A DNA stretch of 64,000 nucleotides from Botrytis cinerea B05.10 (GCF_000143535.2 NC_037322.1:1984001-2048000), one strand, 5' to 3'. Counted from the stretch's first letter, positions 33,975-49,029 are shown. Made by a program: numbers and translations. The notes: generated by a model not told the origin, from the letters alone.

Positions 33975-35940
33975 GATGGTGGAAGAAATGGTGGGATTGA
34001 GCTCCGATGGTACTTTAGTACTTGCGAAATCATTTTGATATTGTTTTCATTCACTTGGTCGTATCGATATACATCTTTCAAGGTAAACAATCTAGACTCA
34101 ATAGACCCTCAACCAAATACATCTAGACTTCTCACACAATGACACAATGACACCATCTTTTTTTCCCTACACCACAACTTGCAGCCACGAATCCCAATAA
34201 CCCAGTTCAATCCAGCAATGATGCCAGCATTTTTCCAATCAATCAATAAATATATAAACATTCAATTTCTCACCCAAACCCTCCCTTAAATAAAACACCT
34301 CCCTCCCTTCATTTATCCATCCATCCATACAAAATTCCTCCCCAACCCCAACCATCACATCTCGGTATCACATCTCACAAACTTTCCCCCTTCCCTCTCA
34401 TACCCATACCTAACCCTCCATCCCGATTCCGATCCCGATCCCGATCCGAAATGCACACACGCACACGCCTTCTCTCCCCGAAACCGAGTTCTCGCAATAT
34501 TCTGCTTGCTTTTTTTCTGCGCTGCCAAGGTATTGGGCCGGCCTATTATAGCTACATATGCAAACTATTCTTTCTTTCTTTCATTCATTAATCGTGTCTT
34601 TTGTTTCTCCCAAGAACCCGGAATACATGTTTGAATGAATATACATATGTATGCAGGTTGTGAATAATTACTTATTTACTTACTTACTGTAATTTACACG
34701 TAGGGAGGAGAAAGGAATTATTTATTTGTTTTTCGACCTTTCAATATACAAAACAAAATAATAGATGCAAAATTCACGAATTATTTATCGCATCTAGATT
34801 CTATTTTTATTTTTTTTATTTTGTTTTGTTTTGTTTACTAGACTTGGCTTATTATTAGTCTAGACTTTCGACTTTTGGCTTTAGAGAGGATAGGCTGATT
34901 TATTCATGACTTCTTGCTTTGAGAATTCGATGGAGTGGATAGAGTAGATACGTACCCGTACCTCCTACGATTGATTCATTTATCAAATATTCAATATTCA
35001 ATATTCAATATTCAATATCCTGCACATTTAATTAATGATTTGATTATTTATTAATCTACATTTTCCATACACACAAACACGCACACCGACACACAAACTC
35101 CTTTCCCCTCCTGTTCTCATCCACCCATCCCTTCTCTTGTATCCCATCCCATCCCTTCCTTCCCTTTCCCCTCGCTTCCCCGGACCTTCCCCTCACTCCA
35201 CGCGCACGAATCACAACGCAAGTACGCGATACGATACGATATCGATTTTGTACACACACACTTGGTTTTCCACATGCATATAGGCGTAGGGTGGGAGTGC
35301 ATATTGACATCTCACAACCCCACTGCACTTGCATGTATATTTTCGGAAGGTTGGATCGCTGAAGAAATGATGGAGGGGATGGATGGGTACACGGCGCGGA
35401 TTTCGTGGTACCCTTTTGGATTTTTGGGTAAGTGGGTGTGTAGGCGTTTATCGACTGTCTATCTGTCGATTTACCAGATGATAAAACGAGAATCCCGCTG
35501 GATTTTGACGGAGAAGAAAAATCTATATCCACATACATACGTAGGTATACTCAAGTATTATCATTTGCACTGCTGACAATACCTTATAGCCAGAGCAAGT
35601 AACAGTAAACGCAAATGAACAAATTATAACCTATAAGTAGGTAGTGTCTTTTTAGTGCCAAATGTAGATGTAGTAGTACAGTCAGTAAGTATATTTTGAT
35701 TCCAAACATCCATCGTCCTGCCTATGTCGATATACATATACAGCTTGCTCCAATCCATACATCGAATAGATCAGAAAATAACGATATAACATTCAACCTC
35801 ACTGTCTCGAAAATACATAAATATGAATATACACACCTATAAGCATCAAACCATAGCGATAACGATGAGTGAGTAACTAACCAATCAACTACATAACCTC
35901 ACAGAAACATCTTAATCGTTTAAATCTCCCAGGATACAGC
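33975..35940. other. Gene desert, part 1: AT-rich flank and short repeats
   Basis: 3' flank of the CHY gene and start of about 25 kb without a supported protein gene. It holds a CCGAT repeat near 34421-34446, an ACTT/TTAC repeat near 34670-34688, a TTCAATA repeat near 34990-35016 and a C/T-rich block at 35080-35190. Confidence 0.6.
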
Positions 35941-35941
35941 T

Positions 35942-35983
<42 letters not shown>
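35942..35983. repeat. (CA)n(TA)n microsatellite
   Basis: About 13 CA units run directly into about 8 TA units. Confidence 0.9.
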
Positions 35984-37277
35984 CCCAAAATCAAAAATAG
36001 AGAAAGATACCACACTAAATAGCGCACAGCACATCCCACATCCCGCATCCCACAAATCTCATTCCATTCCACTCGATTCCATTCCAACTCTACACTACAC
36101 AAACCCTCCCCTCACCCCCTCACACCCTCATCCATTCCCCAGTCCACTTCGTCGATCGATCGACTTGGCATCGGGAACTTAATCTTTATACACCCCCCTT
36201 CACTCCCCTTCCCCTTCCACCCCCTCTCTCTACGCACATACCCAACCTCTAATCTAACATCTCATCTCTCAAGTTCCTAAGTTCTCAAGTTCCCAAGTTC
36301 CCAAGTTCTCAAACCACACATACACACCACACAGCCATCCCTTTCCTCTCCCGCAAGTATATATATATATATATGCACATCCAACAAGCTCTCCACATTC
36401 CAAATCCTCCACAGATCCCCAGAATACCAGCTTTCCATCTCTCACAGAAACACGTATAAACATATCCACACACCCACCCCCCAGAGATCAAAGCATGATA
36501 TAGTACACACCATACATATCAAGCATTCGAGGATCAATACTGTGCTACTTCTCTATGCATTATATAAAGACCCCCCGTAGTATTTGAGCCTTAATTTGTT
36601 CATTCATTCGTTCGTGAATGAGATGTAGCAAAGAAAGAAAGAAAGAATACTAGGTAACTAACCAACTCATCACTAATGATTCCTCTTTCTCTTTCTCTTG
36701 TAATTCATGCGCATATGTATATTGTCTTCACCTTTCTCTATGTGAATAGATATAGATATAGATAGGATATGAATATGGTGTATATATACATAAATATATA
36801 TATATAAAATAAAGCATGTATCTCATCAACCAAAGCACATGCATACACACACAGAGAGACCCAACCTCCGCAAACCACTGAGCCGCCAAACCTCCACAAT
36901 CTTCACCAGTCCCCAGTCCCCAGTCCCCTTCCCATCGCTCTCCATTTCCATTTCCATTCCAATTACAGTACATCGCATCAAATCACACAGCACAACACAA
37001 ACCACAACACACATCACACAACCGAAGCACAACATACCGCAGCACAGCACAACACAACAAAAGCCAAGCCAAGCCAAGCCCCAACCCGACGACTCTTCAC
37101 CACGCATAAACATGAAACTCTCCGACCTTTTCCTTTCCTATCCCAAGACTCAGGTCGTTGGGTTAGAGGACCGATGATTGGTGATTGATCGATGGATAAT
37201 ATACGACAAACATGATAGAAGAACGAGGCGATTGATCTGACATACGGTATACATTTGATTGTATGATGATATATATA

Positions 37278-37307
37278 CATCCATCCATCCATCCATCCAT
37301 CCATCCA
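37278..37307. repeat. (CATC)n microsatellite
   Basis: About seven CATC units. Confidence 0.9.
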
Positions 37308-39100
37308 CTTAGAACAGAATATCTTTCTTGATTAATATGTATTATGTATGTATCATTTGCCTATCTAACTCTAGATTCAGCGCATCTCCATCTCCATCTC
37401 ATTCACACCTCTATGTGATCACTGAAAGGAAGCTTCCCAAGTATTACTCCCCCCCCCCCAAGAAAAACACAGACAACAGACAGAAATCAAACCGAGAGAA
37501 ATAAACTCATCACGCTTCCTCCAGAAATTGTCTTTAAATTCATGTTTTATATTTTCCACTCACGCTAAACAATTCAAAATAATCCCCATCAAATAATCAT
37601 CCAGTAAAAATTCGAAACACAGATATCACTATTCACTATCACTTCATTATTCATGTTTCAACATCAAAATCAAACTCCTCGATCTCGATGGAAATTTTCA
37701 GACACCCCCACCCATACCCATTCCTCTCGATCACAAGATGCGTATAACTTCATACTGCACTACTTCTCGAGTCTCAATGTTGCATATGCATGCAGACAAG
37801 TACCTCCGTCTGCGTCCACCCAATTCCGGACCCGTAAAGAAAGAAATAAAGAATCAAATAATACTATATTTGAGTTTTTCCAAATCGAATCTCCCATGCA
37901 ACTAACATGGTTGGTATTCACAAAGGAAAACTCCATACCAAAGAAAGAAAAACCCAGGTCCTATGAGTAAGTATTGCTTCCTCCAGCGCAAAAAATACCC
38001 CCTACCTACCAATGGGAACGATACATTATTCAACCCCCCTCTAATTTCCATTAAAACTCTAAATCAACTCCAAATTCTCTTCCACTAAATACATACGTCA
38101 GTAGAAAGTCAATCCACCCAAAAGTGAAATGATACAGCCGACCCGTTTGTCTCAACGAGCCAGAGTATAATTAACATGTCTTGTCTTACTGACGGTACCC
38201 ACCAATCCACCAGAGTCCATGTGTCCCATGAACCCAAACAGCACAGTCCAACTTGCTAACATTCCTAGACTCACCTCATCTCCCAGACGCAGCCCAATTC
38301 CAACGGTCGGTACCGGTACTCGATTCTTGTTCCCCCTCCAAAATATCGTAATACAAAAAGGAAGAAGGAAAAAAACCGAGAGAAAAATTATCATTCCGGA
38401 ACAAATCCCCACCAAAACTCCACACCTGCATATTCGGAAGCGAAACTTTTCACTTCCAACCCGTTTCTCCCCTTGCTCTTTGCAAATACCGCCGGGGACC
38501 ATGTCTTTACATGTCTGTATGCATCGTGATGTGATGTGACATCAATTCGTTTTTTCCCACCTATCTATCTAAATAATACAGGTGTTTGAGCACGGTGAGA
38601 CAATCTAGAGCCCGGAAATCTACTTCTGGGAAGAAGAAAGAAATTAAGTGATATTTTTTCCAGCCGTGCCAGCCTGGCAAACATAGTCTGGAAGGTAGAT
38701 AGAATGATAGAAGAACACATGGAAGCAAGGATAAAAAGGATAAAAGGATAAATGGATAAATGAAAGGATAGAAGAGACGGTGTAAGGACATATAAATGAT
38801 CTGGGCTCATCGGTTGATAGGTAATTTTTATCTAGAAACGTGTGATGTGGATTTTGGTTATTTTGAGATTGATTGATTTGTCTGTGTTGGCTTGTTTCGG
38901 GAATCTGCGATGAGAGATTGGAATTTATGGGATATGCAATGCTCGATAGGGTTTGCACGTACCGTTTGTTGTGTCTTCCAATATTCCTTAGGATTTTCCC
39001 AAGACGATTTTAGGCATCGTGAGAAAACTCGGGTTCCCGTGATTGAACAGAAGTCCATTCCATCCTAGAACACGTGCTATAACCTTGCCGCCGATGGTAG

Positions 39101-42100
39101 AGTTTACAACACATATTCGTGGGGGTTATACCTTCCAAATCAAATTTGGCACATGAAGGATTTCATCCCAAGTCTACCTTCCGTTTTTGAACCATTTCCC
39201 CTACCCGATAATCTCTTATCCGGACCCCCAATAACGGGTATCAAGTACCCATTGATTATCATTATCAATCCCTTCATCAAAGGTCAAACCCCCATTTCAC
39301 ACCAAACCCTCCAACCGATGAAATAAACGTGGGAGTGGAGTACCTACGCCCGTAACATTGGTAAAGAGATAGATCGAATTAGGAAATTGATGTAACATGT
39401 ACACCTTTGACATCTCGCTTCGGTATTGCGATAAAGCGCATGTAACGTTTGTACATAGGATTTTCCAGATCGCATGTTGTATGCCTCTCTTGGTAGTAAG
39501 GGGATTTGGTGACCTTGGGATTTTGGGGGGATTCAGATCCTAGACGTCGGTTCGTGAGTAGGGAGCACAAACCTGTGTTCCTCGTGGGATAAACCAACAT
39601 GGATTGTGATGGAGATGAAAGGAGAGTTTGGAACTCGGGATTCAGATGAAATGCATCTAGATTTAGCTGTCTTGTACATGCGAAGATGGTTACCTAACAG
39701 GCTTTCTGCTTAGGGTAAACAATCTTGCGACGGCGACAACCACAATCTCTTGAGCACTTGAACTCGAGGCCCAAAAAATCGCGTGTAGTATCCAACCCTG
39801 TATGACCTTTGTCGTCAGCATAGAGTAACTCGTGAATTATAACACCTCGGCACTCCTCCTCTCACCTCACCTGCCTATTATTCCATCTCTCTGGAATCTC
39901 AGACTCGTGATCTAAATCACATGATCAATCCCATCCCAAACCACTCCCTCCGCATTTCCTAATCCGGACATTCCCAATCCCCAAACCGTCCCCTGCAGCG
40001 CTATTATCCCAATCACGCGCATCCAGAATCCAGACTCCTAACGCCCAAAGTTCCAGCTCCAATTCCTCGGAGGCATCCCACATCACGCTTGAAATCCCTA
40101 CCGGCCCGAATACCATCTCATCTCATCCTGACTTCCCCACTCCCAGGATGGGCAAGAATAAGAAAAGCAAAAAAAAAACGCCGTTCAGAAATCCACATGG
40201 GTTCTGGTCCGGCTGCTAGGATCTCTTTACGCGAGCTAATCCCGGAGTATCGTCCACCATTGGCAATCTGTAGAACGGGAGGCGATGAGAAGCAAGGATT
40301 GATAGGGCAAGCAGGGCTACCACGCTTTTCGCTACGTTGCCAAATACCACGCGCGGGTTTTGACACATGATTTAGAATCGGGGTATTGATGCCCTATTGT
40401 GTGGGCGTGGTTAAATTGATATGAGTCGCGTGGTTGGTTGGGATAATATCAATGGTTAATCGGAATTTCGAACTTCTGGGATTGGTATGGATGCATGGTC
40501 TGGATGATTCCGGATGTGTTTTTCCAAGCGGACGAACGATTGGATGGAGGGATGCGAGGAGGAGGGAGGGGCGTGTCAAAGAACTATCTATTGGGACAAT
40601 AGCTCGCCCTTTCGCAATGGTACCTGCATAAGTCTGTTTACCCTTTAAACCTGTCCAAAGAGACTGTGATATGGTGTGAGATGCAGTGCAGCGTGATATA
40701 TCCTCGCACACCTGCTATACTCCATTGAAACACACGACGACGAGGCTCACATTCTGCATGCCGAAATGTGATTTTCATGAGTCGAGAAGTGAAAGTCCAG
40801 ACCAGCAAATGATCCCTGGTGCAAAGAAGAAAATCATGTGCAAAATTCTAGACCCAATCTTGATCTCGTGTTGGTGTCGCGGCCAGGCGGCTGAATCTAA
40901 TTTTACCGGCGCTCGGATAAATTGGTCCGTCCGACAATTTTCCGTCCAATGAATACGAGGGGATTTGAAGAGTTTGGAGGTTTAATCAGCTGGTGAAGGG
41001 TGTTGGAGTCCTTAGGCAGAGATCAGTGCATTGAGGAGTGAGTGCATTGAGGATTGATATGGTATCCAATCCAATCATGCATCTTGATACGGTGAGATAC
41101 TGGCTATCATCGCGTTGGGACACGGAGGAGCAGATGTTACCACCAAATAGTGCTTGACATCATCCCATCGTGCAAAGACTTTGCTACCAGGACTCATCAT
41201 TTCCTACCGTGTCCCCTTTTAGAATCCTGCCCTCGCCTCATACCCAGGCCACGGGAAATCTCCATCCGCTAGCCACCCGCTAGCCATCTTCTCTTCCTCC
41301 GCATCCAGCCATGTCCGCACAAACAGACATTCCTCATCCTCACGTACACATCGCGCAAGTAAACACCATATCAAGTCAAGCATTCAATGACCGAGCAATA
41401 CCTTCCGTTGCTGCCCGTTGAAGAATATCACCTCAGCTCATCTCATCTCACTGCCCGCATCATCCTCCTCCATCACATGAAGTGATAAAATCTTTTCCTT
41501 AGACGCCTCATCGTATCGGGTGAGATTTTGGGCTCCCCATCTGGCCCCGCTCCTCACGCTCCGCGAAGGGTAGCAATCTTATCTATCGTTTACTTGCTTA
41601 CCGTTTGTTCGTCTTACATACATACATAGATACATTCATATTTGTCGATTCTTTTACCTGCGTGATGCTGATCTATATGGGATCCTCCCCAGTAATGTGC
41701 TTGAACATGCTTTAAGAATAGAAAATCCGTTGTATATATGCCTGCATGTATGTATGCACAAAGGGTACCTAGGAATCCTTCACAAGCGATATTCACTTCT
41801 AGAATCTGCAGGGACTCTTTTGACCATGTTGGAAGCAAGTAGTAAGTGAGCAACGCCTGATATTTTGCTGGGAACTGATTGTGTCGGAATACTAGATGTA
41901 GTATTTCATCCGTGGTTCGAGTTCCTCCACTTCTGATGATCCCGACTCAAATCTCGTACTTTCGTAGATGAAAATCAAAACAAATCAAATACAAATAAGA
42001 TATTCAATAAATAATCAATAAATATAAAATAATAAAATAATAAAAAATAATCCCAAGGGAAAGAATGGAAAGAATACCCAAAGACAAAAGAAAAACCCTT

Positions 42101-44204
42101 GTCTCTCATCTCTACCTTCAGTCCCCAATTTCAAAATAAACTTTGAATCATTCCTGTACCAAGGTCCCCGAAAAGAAATGAGATCAACCACTTCCCATCC
42201 ATAAAGCAATCCCCGGGTCGCGGAAACATTGCTACCGGTTCGTCAATCAATAGAATCAAAATCACATCAATGCGTACCCAGCATAGTATAGGGTGTCCAA
42301 CCAAATTAGGCCCCCTAGAAGGGTTTCTAGAAGATTTCCCAATCGATTCTGGATAGGTGGGAGATGAGCGTGTTTGAAGCTATACTGGAAGTGCATAAGC
42401 AATCGGCAGATTCGAGAGCAGAGTTTCAAGAGGACTCGGGGAGGGGAAGCATAGAATCCGGGGATGGAGACTAGAAACGCCACGCCTCGGGAAGGAAAAG
42501 CATAAGATAGACAGCATAACGAGTCAAAAAGGCAAAGGCTATATTTCGGGGCTTGCGAAAGTTAAAAGGAGATTAGACTCAAGTGATGTTTTGGATGAGA
42601 TGATATAAATGACGTTTGTGTACACGTTACGGGGGAATGTGAAACTATCCACGAATGAAGTGAGGATGCTGACTGGGTAAAAATATACTTTGAACGATGG
42701 ATGAATGAATGAAAGAAAGCATTGATAAGCTTTTTTACTCTCGGGACGACCCAGGGTCTTGACTTGCTTAGCCTTCTTGATGTTTCGAAGCAGAAAAAGG
42801 GGGTGGTGTGGTTTTGTGGAGTGCATGAACCTCTTGAAATTCCACGAGGCGATGCATTTCGTACAGAGAGAGTACTTAGTATTGACATACTTGATGCTAT
42901 GCATGGAGAATGTACTGATTAGTAGAATGGATAATCGATAATCGATATCATGCATGAGTCTGATTCAGATCTGTCTGAAAAGTAATGGTATGCAAGATAT
43001 ACATCTAATAGTGCATTTATGACATTCATACTATTGATCCTGCATCTCGCGAATCAGTCAATACATCTCCCCACACGTGCGTTTTTAAACACATTGATGT
43101 ACACACCGTACACGGGACGTGACATATAGCATATGGCAAAGAACGCAACATCAAATGATAATAATAGTTACAATGCTGAGCGTATGGATGGGGTAAACAG
43201 ACAGTGCTGAGTTCTGAGTCCTGAGTCGTCCTCAGATAAGTTTCACAAACTTCAAACATCCTGTTTATCATCTTCTCTGTAGTAGCTCAGAGCTCAGAGC
43301 CCAGAGCTCATAGCACATCGCACTTCCCATCACATAGCACCCACCACATTGCACACACATCGCAAATCGCACACAAATAGCACACACATCCACACATTAC
43401 ACAAATAGCACACATCCACAGAACGCACCCACCAAAACACCAAAACACCAAACCCCAACCCCAAATCCGAGACACATACATTTCCCGTTGCGTTTCCCAT
43501 CGGGTAGCGTACACAACGTCCGCAAACAGCACACGCAAACCCCCCTCCCCAAGCACACACTCCACAGTGCTTTTCCATGACTTTGTGCTACTATAACCAG
43601 AACAACAACGGCGACGATCCCTCATCCATTCATTACACCTTTCCACAGGATCACAAATGAATCAAAGCTCATCACCTGAACCACGTTTGTGATATCCTTC
43701 ATTCATTCAACTCCCTTTCCTCTCACATAGCCATGCGGGTATTAGCTTACCCATCATCCGCATCCGCATCCACATACCTCATTTCGCACTTCCCAATTCC
43801 CATCTGCGCCACGCAAACTTCCAACTCCTATTCCAGAACAAATGAGACCTTTCCTTCCCCGAGTTTTCGGTTCAGGCACAAGCACAAGCACAAGGTCAGC
43901 TCAGGCTCGGGTTCAGGCTCAGGCTCAGCAGGTAAGGTAAGCCATCAATCAAGCACTCACCCGTCCCCCCAAACCGGTGCGCGCTGCCCCGAGCGTTTTC
44001 GTTTTCTCATAGTCACCATGTGAGTAAGGAAATGGAATCCCAATCTCCTCGAATCTCCCGGCGCTCAACCGCCGGTACGAGGATCCAAGCGACCCGTGGC
44101 GCCTGATAAGGGTATTTTTCGCTTCCCTCCCTTGTTCCCAATTTCCAAGTGATCAGGGGACGGAAATGTAAATCGATTTTTGAATGCCGGGTGGAATATT
44201 GAAA
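39101..44204. other. Gene desert, part 3: mostly unique sequence, no supported gene
   Basis: This is the least repetitive part of the desert, but I see no protein signature on either strand. It holds a duplicated AGTGCATTGAGGA element at 41021-41052 (two copies), CTAGCCA doublets near 41268-41287, a CA-rich G-poor block at 43300-43560, and short CAAGCA and AGGCTC repeats at 43876-43930. Confidence 0.55.
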
Positions 44205-44260
<56 letters not shown>

Positions 44261-44273
44261 TAATAATAATAAT
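44205..44273. repeat. (AAT)n microsatellite, about 23 units
   Basis: Nearly perfect AAT run of about 69 bp with one GAT interruption near 44258. It is among the longest simple repeats in the window. Confidence 0.95.
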
Positions 44274-44429
44274 AAAACAATTCGAGGCGCAGGGATTTGA
44301 ATTTTTGTTTCTTTATTTCTTTATTATTTTGTGAGCAAAAGCCTCTCCGATCAGAGTTTACCTGGGTACATTGCCTACTCCATACTTATTACTTCGAATC
44401 ACATCACAATTACGCCTTGTCTTGCCCGT

Positions 44430-44493
44430 TACCAGTACCAGTACCAGTCCCAGTCCCAGTCCCAGTCCCAGTACCAGTCGCAGTCGCAGTCCC
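44430..44493. repeat. CCAGTA/CCAGTC 6-bp repeat
   Basis: About ten units of a hexamer with A, C or G in the variable position (CAGTAC, CAGTCC, CAGTCG). Confidence 0.9.
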
Positions 44494-45611
44494 ATCACCC
44501 CAAATTTATCCATGCGAATCATCGTCACAGAATACCTAGTGACTTTGCACATCTCGTGACGACAAGCCCACCAGCAAAACAAAACGGCCAAGTCGCAAGA
44601 TCACTGGTGGGCAAGCTGACTCTGCCTCCTCTACTCTCTCTACCGTGCTAACTACCTCGCTCGGATTTCATCTTCATCGCACCCGACGCGAGGGCTTATC
44701 ACTCACGGTCTCGCCGTACCAATACGGAGGGAGCACGACGCCGTAAGCTGAAGGGACTTCTCAGATCCAATACCTCGGCATGTCAATCCCATGTACGTAC
44801 CGTCCGTACGAGCAGTTTGGGCTGTAGATTACACTGGTACGTACAGATTCCGTGCAGCATCATCACTCAACGATGCGCACGAATAGGAATTCTCCAATCT
44901 CCAATCTCCAATAAACAAATAAACAAATAAACAACCACCCCCTGCCTACAGGCTACCCTGCATTTATCTATTCCTTCCTCCCTTTGACACATAAATGAAA
45001 GACTCATCATGTGATTATTCCTCTGATTTTGATTTTGATTCTGACTCTGACTCTGACTCTGATTCTATTCCATTTCCGTTTCCATTCCTTTTCCTTTTCC
45101 TTATTCTTTGCAGTCTCCGATCCCTTGTGCGTCCAAAATCGCAACGGGGATCTCCAGAGCCTCGTGCGATCTTTTTTCATCAGGGTTGATTGTTTTCCTT
45201 TTCCAGAAGAAATGCTTACTTTGTAGATGAATGAGGAGAATGCGGGGAATCCCATCCGCATCCCATTTCCTCCCAGCTTCATGATATTCCGTCTGGGGTT
45301 TGACGGCGAACAAAGTCTACAGATGGGTGAATCGATGAATCAACGAGTCAATGAATCGATGAATGAATAAAGCGGAATGGAAAGTTCCGTATTTCTTTTT
45401 TTGTTTCTTTTGTTGGCTTCTTTGTTGGTTGGTTGATTTGCCATGTGATTTATATTCCGTACATGTGGTTGAAATATTCAATCTTCTCGAATACAAGACA
45501 AGATAATACAATACAATACAATATCTAGGTAGGTACCTACCTATCTAGTAATGATTGGAAGAACCGTTCGAAATAGAAATAGAAATGACAATAATACTTA
45601 ACAAAAACATG

Positions 45612-45618
45612 AATATAA

Positions 45619-45641
<23 letters not shown>
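45612..45641. repeat. (TA)n microsatellite
   Basis: About 13 TA units followed by AAAT units. Confidence 0.85.
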
Positions 45642-45651
<10 letters not shown>

Positions 45652-45828
45652 TAACTGAACAAATAAATAAATGAATTAACTCCGAATATCAAAATATACC
45701 AACCAGTCAAAAGATACGAACACGATTCCGAACAAATAACTAGGTAAATCACTACCATCCACAAAGATCAAAGTATCTAATTAGGAAATACATTTCTCCA
45801 TTACGAGATCTACGGTTCTGTGTATCAA

Positions 45829-45893
45829 TCAAATCAATCAAATCAGTCAATCAGTCAATCAGTCAATCAGTCAATCAGTCAATCAATCAATCA
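45829..45893. repeat. TCAATCAG-type 8-bp/4-bp repeat
   Basis: Alternating TCAA and TCAG units over about 65 bp. Confidence 0.85.
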
Positions 45894-46276
45894 CATCATA
45901 TCCATCTCAAACTTCACCTCCATCTCCATCTCAGAAACTCAGATACCGACTCTACCCCGCTAGTCCCCATCATGCCAATGTCAAACGTCAATCAATATCT
46001 GTCTATCTATCTATCTATCTATCTGCAAAACTCCATCCCCTCCACCAAGTAGAACTCAAACTTAAACTTCCACCCACAACGTCATTCCGACCCATCTCAA
46101 TCCAGTCCATCTAACAACATTGACATCTGACATCTGTCTCTCCATCTCTCCATCTCCCCATCCATCCAAAAGGCAAAACCCGCAGATCAAATCCGATCAT
46201 CTGATCTTCCGAGTACCGAAAATGAACCTCGGAATAATTAATTTCCCTTTCTTTTGTTTTCGCCTTCCTCTCCTCC

Positions 46277-46277
<1 letters not shown>

Positions 46278-46311
<34 letters not shown>

Positions 46312-46312
46312 G
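46278..46312. repeat. (CAT)n microsatellite, about 11 units
   Basis: Perfect trinucleotide run after a C/T-rich stretch. Confidence 0.9.
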
Positions 46313-48867
46313 CTAAGAACGAAAATCAAAAACCTAAACTCGAATACCCGAAAATTCCCCTATGCCGAAGAAGATTTTTTTTTTTTGCTTTTTTTTCTTC
46401 TTCTTCTTCAGATCACATGCATGCATGGATGAGTGAATGAGTGAATGAATGAATGAACCCTTCTTGCTTCATTAGTGAGTTGGTGAGTTATTAGTGAGTT
46501 GCTAATTAGTTGGTACGGTACGCATGTTATTAGTCACTCGATGTGGACGGGCGGGGTTACGGGGTGCGGGGTTTGTGGTTTGCTTGTGGGTTGTAGGGTG
46601 TATGTATATCGTGTTTACTTCGTGTGTATGTGGGCGGGCGGGGAGGTACTTGAGAATGGGAGGACTTGGGAAGTGATCACAGGATAGTGCTAGGTGGATG
46701 GACCTTGTAACTCGAGCTTGTTTGCTTGTGTCAGGGTGGGTTTGTATGGATCTTGTGTTGGTTTGGAGATGGGACGGTGGCGATTATGATATGGATGGAT
46801 GGATGTTGTTGTTACTTTTGGGGTCTTTCTTTATTCGGGTTTGAGGTCGGTAGGTTGAAGGCGGGGGAGGTGAACTCGTGAGGTTGATTTACGTAGCGTA
46901 GATGAGGTGTTGGGTTAGTTGGTAGGGGGTTTCTGGTTGATGGGAGCTGAATATCTGGTAGGTAGGTAGTTGGGAAGTGGGCTTGTGGATTGGGGTGTTT
47001 AGTTGGGATTTCTATCCTGTTTTTCTATAGTGTGTATTAGTGAGGTGAGGGGGAGCTAGAGAAATAGATATCCGATATACATATTGATCAACTAGCTATC
47101 TAGATACATAAAGCTTGAAAATATGTACCTAGTCAAAATACATACATATCTAAATATCAGAATAAAGGTTTAAATCTGTAAATGAATGCATTGAATGATA
47201 TCTATCTACCCAGATATCGGTATATACATATATATGTCTTGCTTTTTACCACCTGCATACATATATACAAAACGGTAAACTAGACATTCCCATCCATCAG
47301 CTCCAAACTCCACCCTCCCTACCTTCAACATCCATTCCTCAACAGAAAAGAAACGGTTAGAAAGCTATCGACTACTATGATCAACATACCGACCAACCAA
47401 CCGACAAATATCAAACGAAGGGGTTAAATTCTTCTCCGCACCCACCCATAGTGTATACTAGCCAGTACCCGTACTAAAAACTTGCTATAAATCATCAACA
47501 ACTATTAATTACTCTGTTCCTCACTACGCATACCTCGGTATATATCGTAGGCATGTAGATAGATAGATATTCCGAATCGAAACCCCATTTGAGAATAATA
47601 AAGAATATCTCGATACATACACACACCGAGAGAGAGAGATCACCCTGACAGCCTCTTCCACGAATGGAATCATCGCGATGCGGGGATGGGATTGAATCGG
47701 AATCAAAATCAAGTTAGAGATATATAGAATACGTAAATACTATAATAAACTTTTGTTTACTAAATCTTGATGGGAGATGGATGGATGAACAGCCAGATGA
47801 ACAAACAGATGAACAGATACATACGATACGATATAGATCCCTACATAATAACCTGTCTGACAGGGAAAAAGACCCTTTGTACATCCGAACCGATCAGGTT
47901 TTGTCTAGTTTCTATCGTAGGTGGTACAATGTATGTATGTATGTATATATGTGTGTGTGTAGATCTACAGTACTATATTAGTAGAGAAGAAGATTTGCAA
48001 GGAAATCATCTTGTGTTTGGATTTTATTCGGTGCGTGGCTCGAGGTGGTGTGGTGTGGTTTGGTGGATGAAGAGGGTAGGTGGGGATGTAGATGTATGTA
48101 GGGTAGGTATTTTCTGGGTTAGTTTTATTTTATCTTGGAATTTTAGGGATGATCTCCCGAGAGAGAGAGACTGTAATGATTATAATTCAGAGTAGATAGA
48201 TACTACAAAGTATGAACGGATAAGTAGAACGGGTATTTAGATTTTGGGTTTACTTACTTACTACTTTCTATCTTTCTATCTATCTATCTAACTATCTAGA
48301 TCCGGATACTTCATCTGCGAATGGAGAGAGGGGAGGGAGGGAAACCCAGTATTCCTTCCGAGATAGTTTTATATAAGAATAAACCAAGCTGAAGCAACGA
48401 ATAAATAAATAAATAATTATGAGATTTAATCTTTAACAAAAAACGAAGTATCGATCTCTCTACAAGTATGCATCGTATGGATTATTTTCCCCGGAATAAC
48501 AATTAGCTTCCTCTCCCCCTCATTCCCCTTTTCCTTCTTTCTTTTCCGTCCAAATCCGTTCCTGGAATTGTAACTGTACGGAACGAAGCAACCTGCAGCA
48601 GCAGCCGCCGCCACAGAAATCCGGAACTTCACTCCATCCATCCACATCCACATCCATATTTGTAACCCTCGCCCCCAAATCACAATTCTCCAAGCTGAAT
48701 ATCAAGAATCCTACACAGGTGAGTGGCAAAGCTTAAGTAAGTAAGTAAGTAGGCCGGTAAGTATTGCCATATTGAATTGTCCCTACATATCACCAACTAG
48801 GAGGGGAGGTATTCAGCTGCTTTACTTCCCCAGCATCATCATTTTCTGGGATCTCGTGATTTTTTTT

Positions 48868-48885
48868 GGGGGGGGGGGGGGGGGG
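48868..48885. repeat. Homopolymer of 18 G
   Basis: A T run followed by eighteen G. It is the plus-strand counterpart of the C18 tract at 28080. Confidence 0.9.
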
Positions 48886-49029
48886 AAGGCTTGCATATAC
48901 ACAAATATCAATATCATATTACTACATCTACAAAAAACCATACGAAAGAATGAAAGAATGAATGATCACAACAAGATATAAAAATATACATTCAAACTCC
49001 ATATCAAATCTCCAAGCTAATTATTGTAT

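Larger units (their letters stand above)
35941..39100. other. Gene desert, part 2: CA/TA repeats and C-rich plus-strand blocks
   Basis: Low-complexity DNA. The plus strand is C/A-rich and G-poor at about 35990-36480 and 36840-37110. No frame gives a family match; frames of 60-116 codons here are simple-repeat translations. Confidence 0.6.
44274..46498. other. Gene desert, part 4: dense microsatellites
   Basis: Runs of hexamer, AAT, CTGA, TA, TCAATCAG, TATC and CAT repeats. Peptide translations of these give serine- or proline-rich pseudo-frames only. Confidence 0.65.

Noticed and set aside
41914..41932. GGTTCGAGTTCC, resembling a tRNA T-loop
   Set aside because: The flanking bases do not form the T stem and no acceptor or anticodon arm can be found.
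43733..44023. 96-codon plus frame with HKHKHK and SGSGSGSG
   Set aside because: Residue runs come from CAAGCA and AGGCTC hexamers; no start context or homology.
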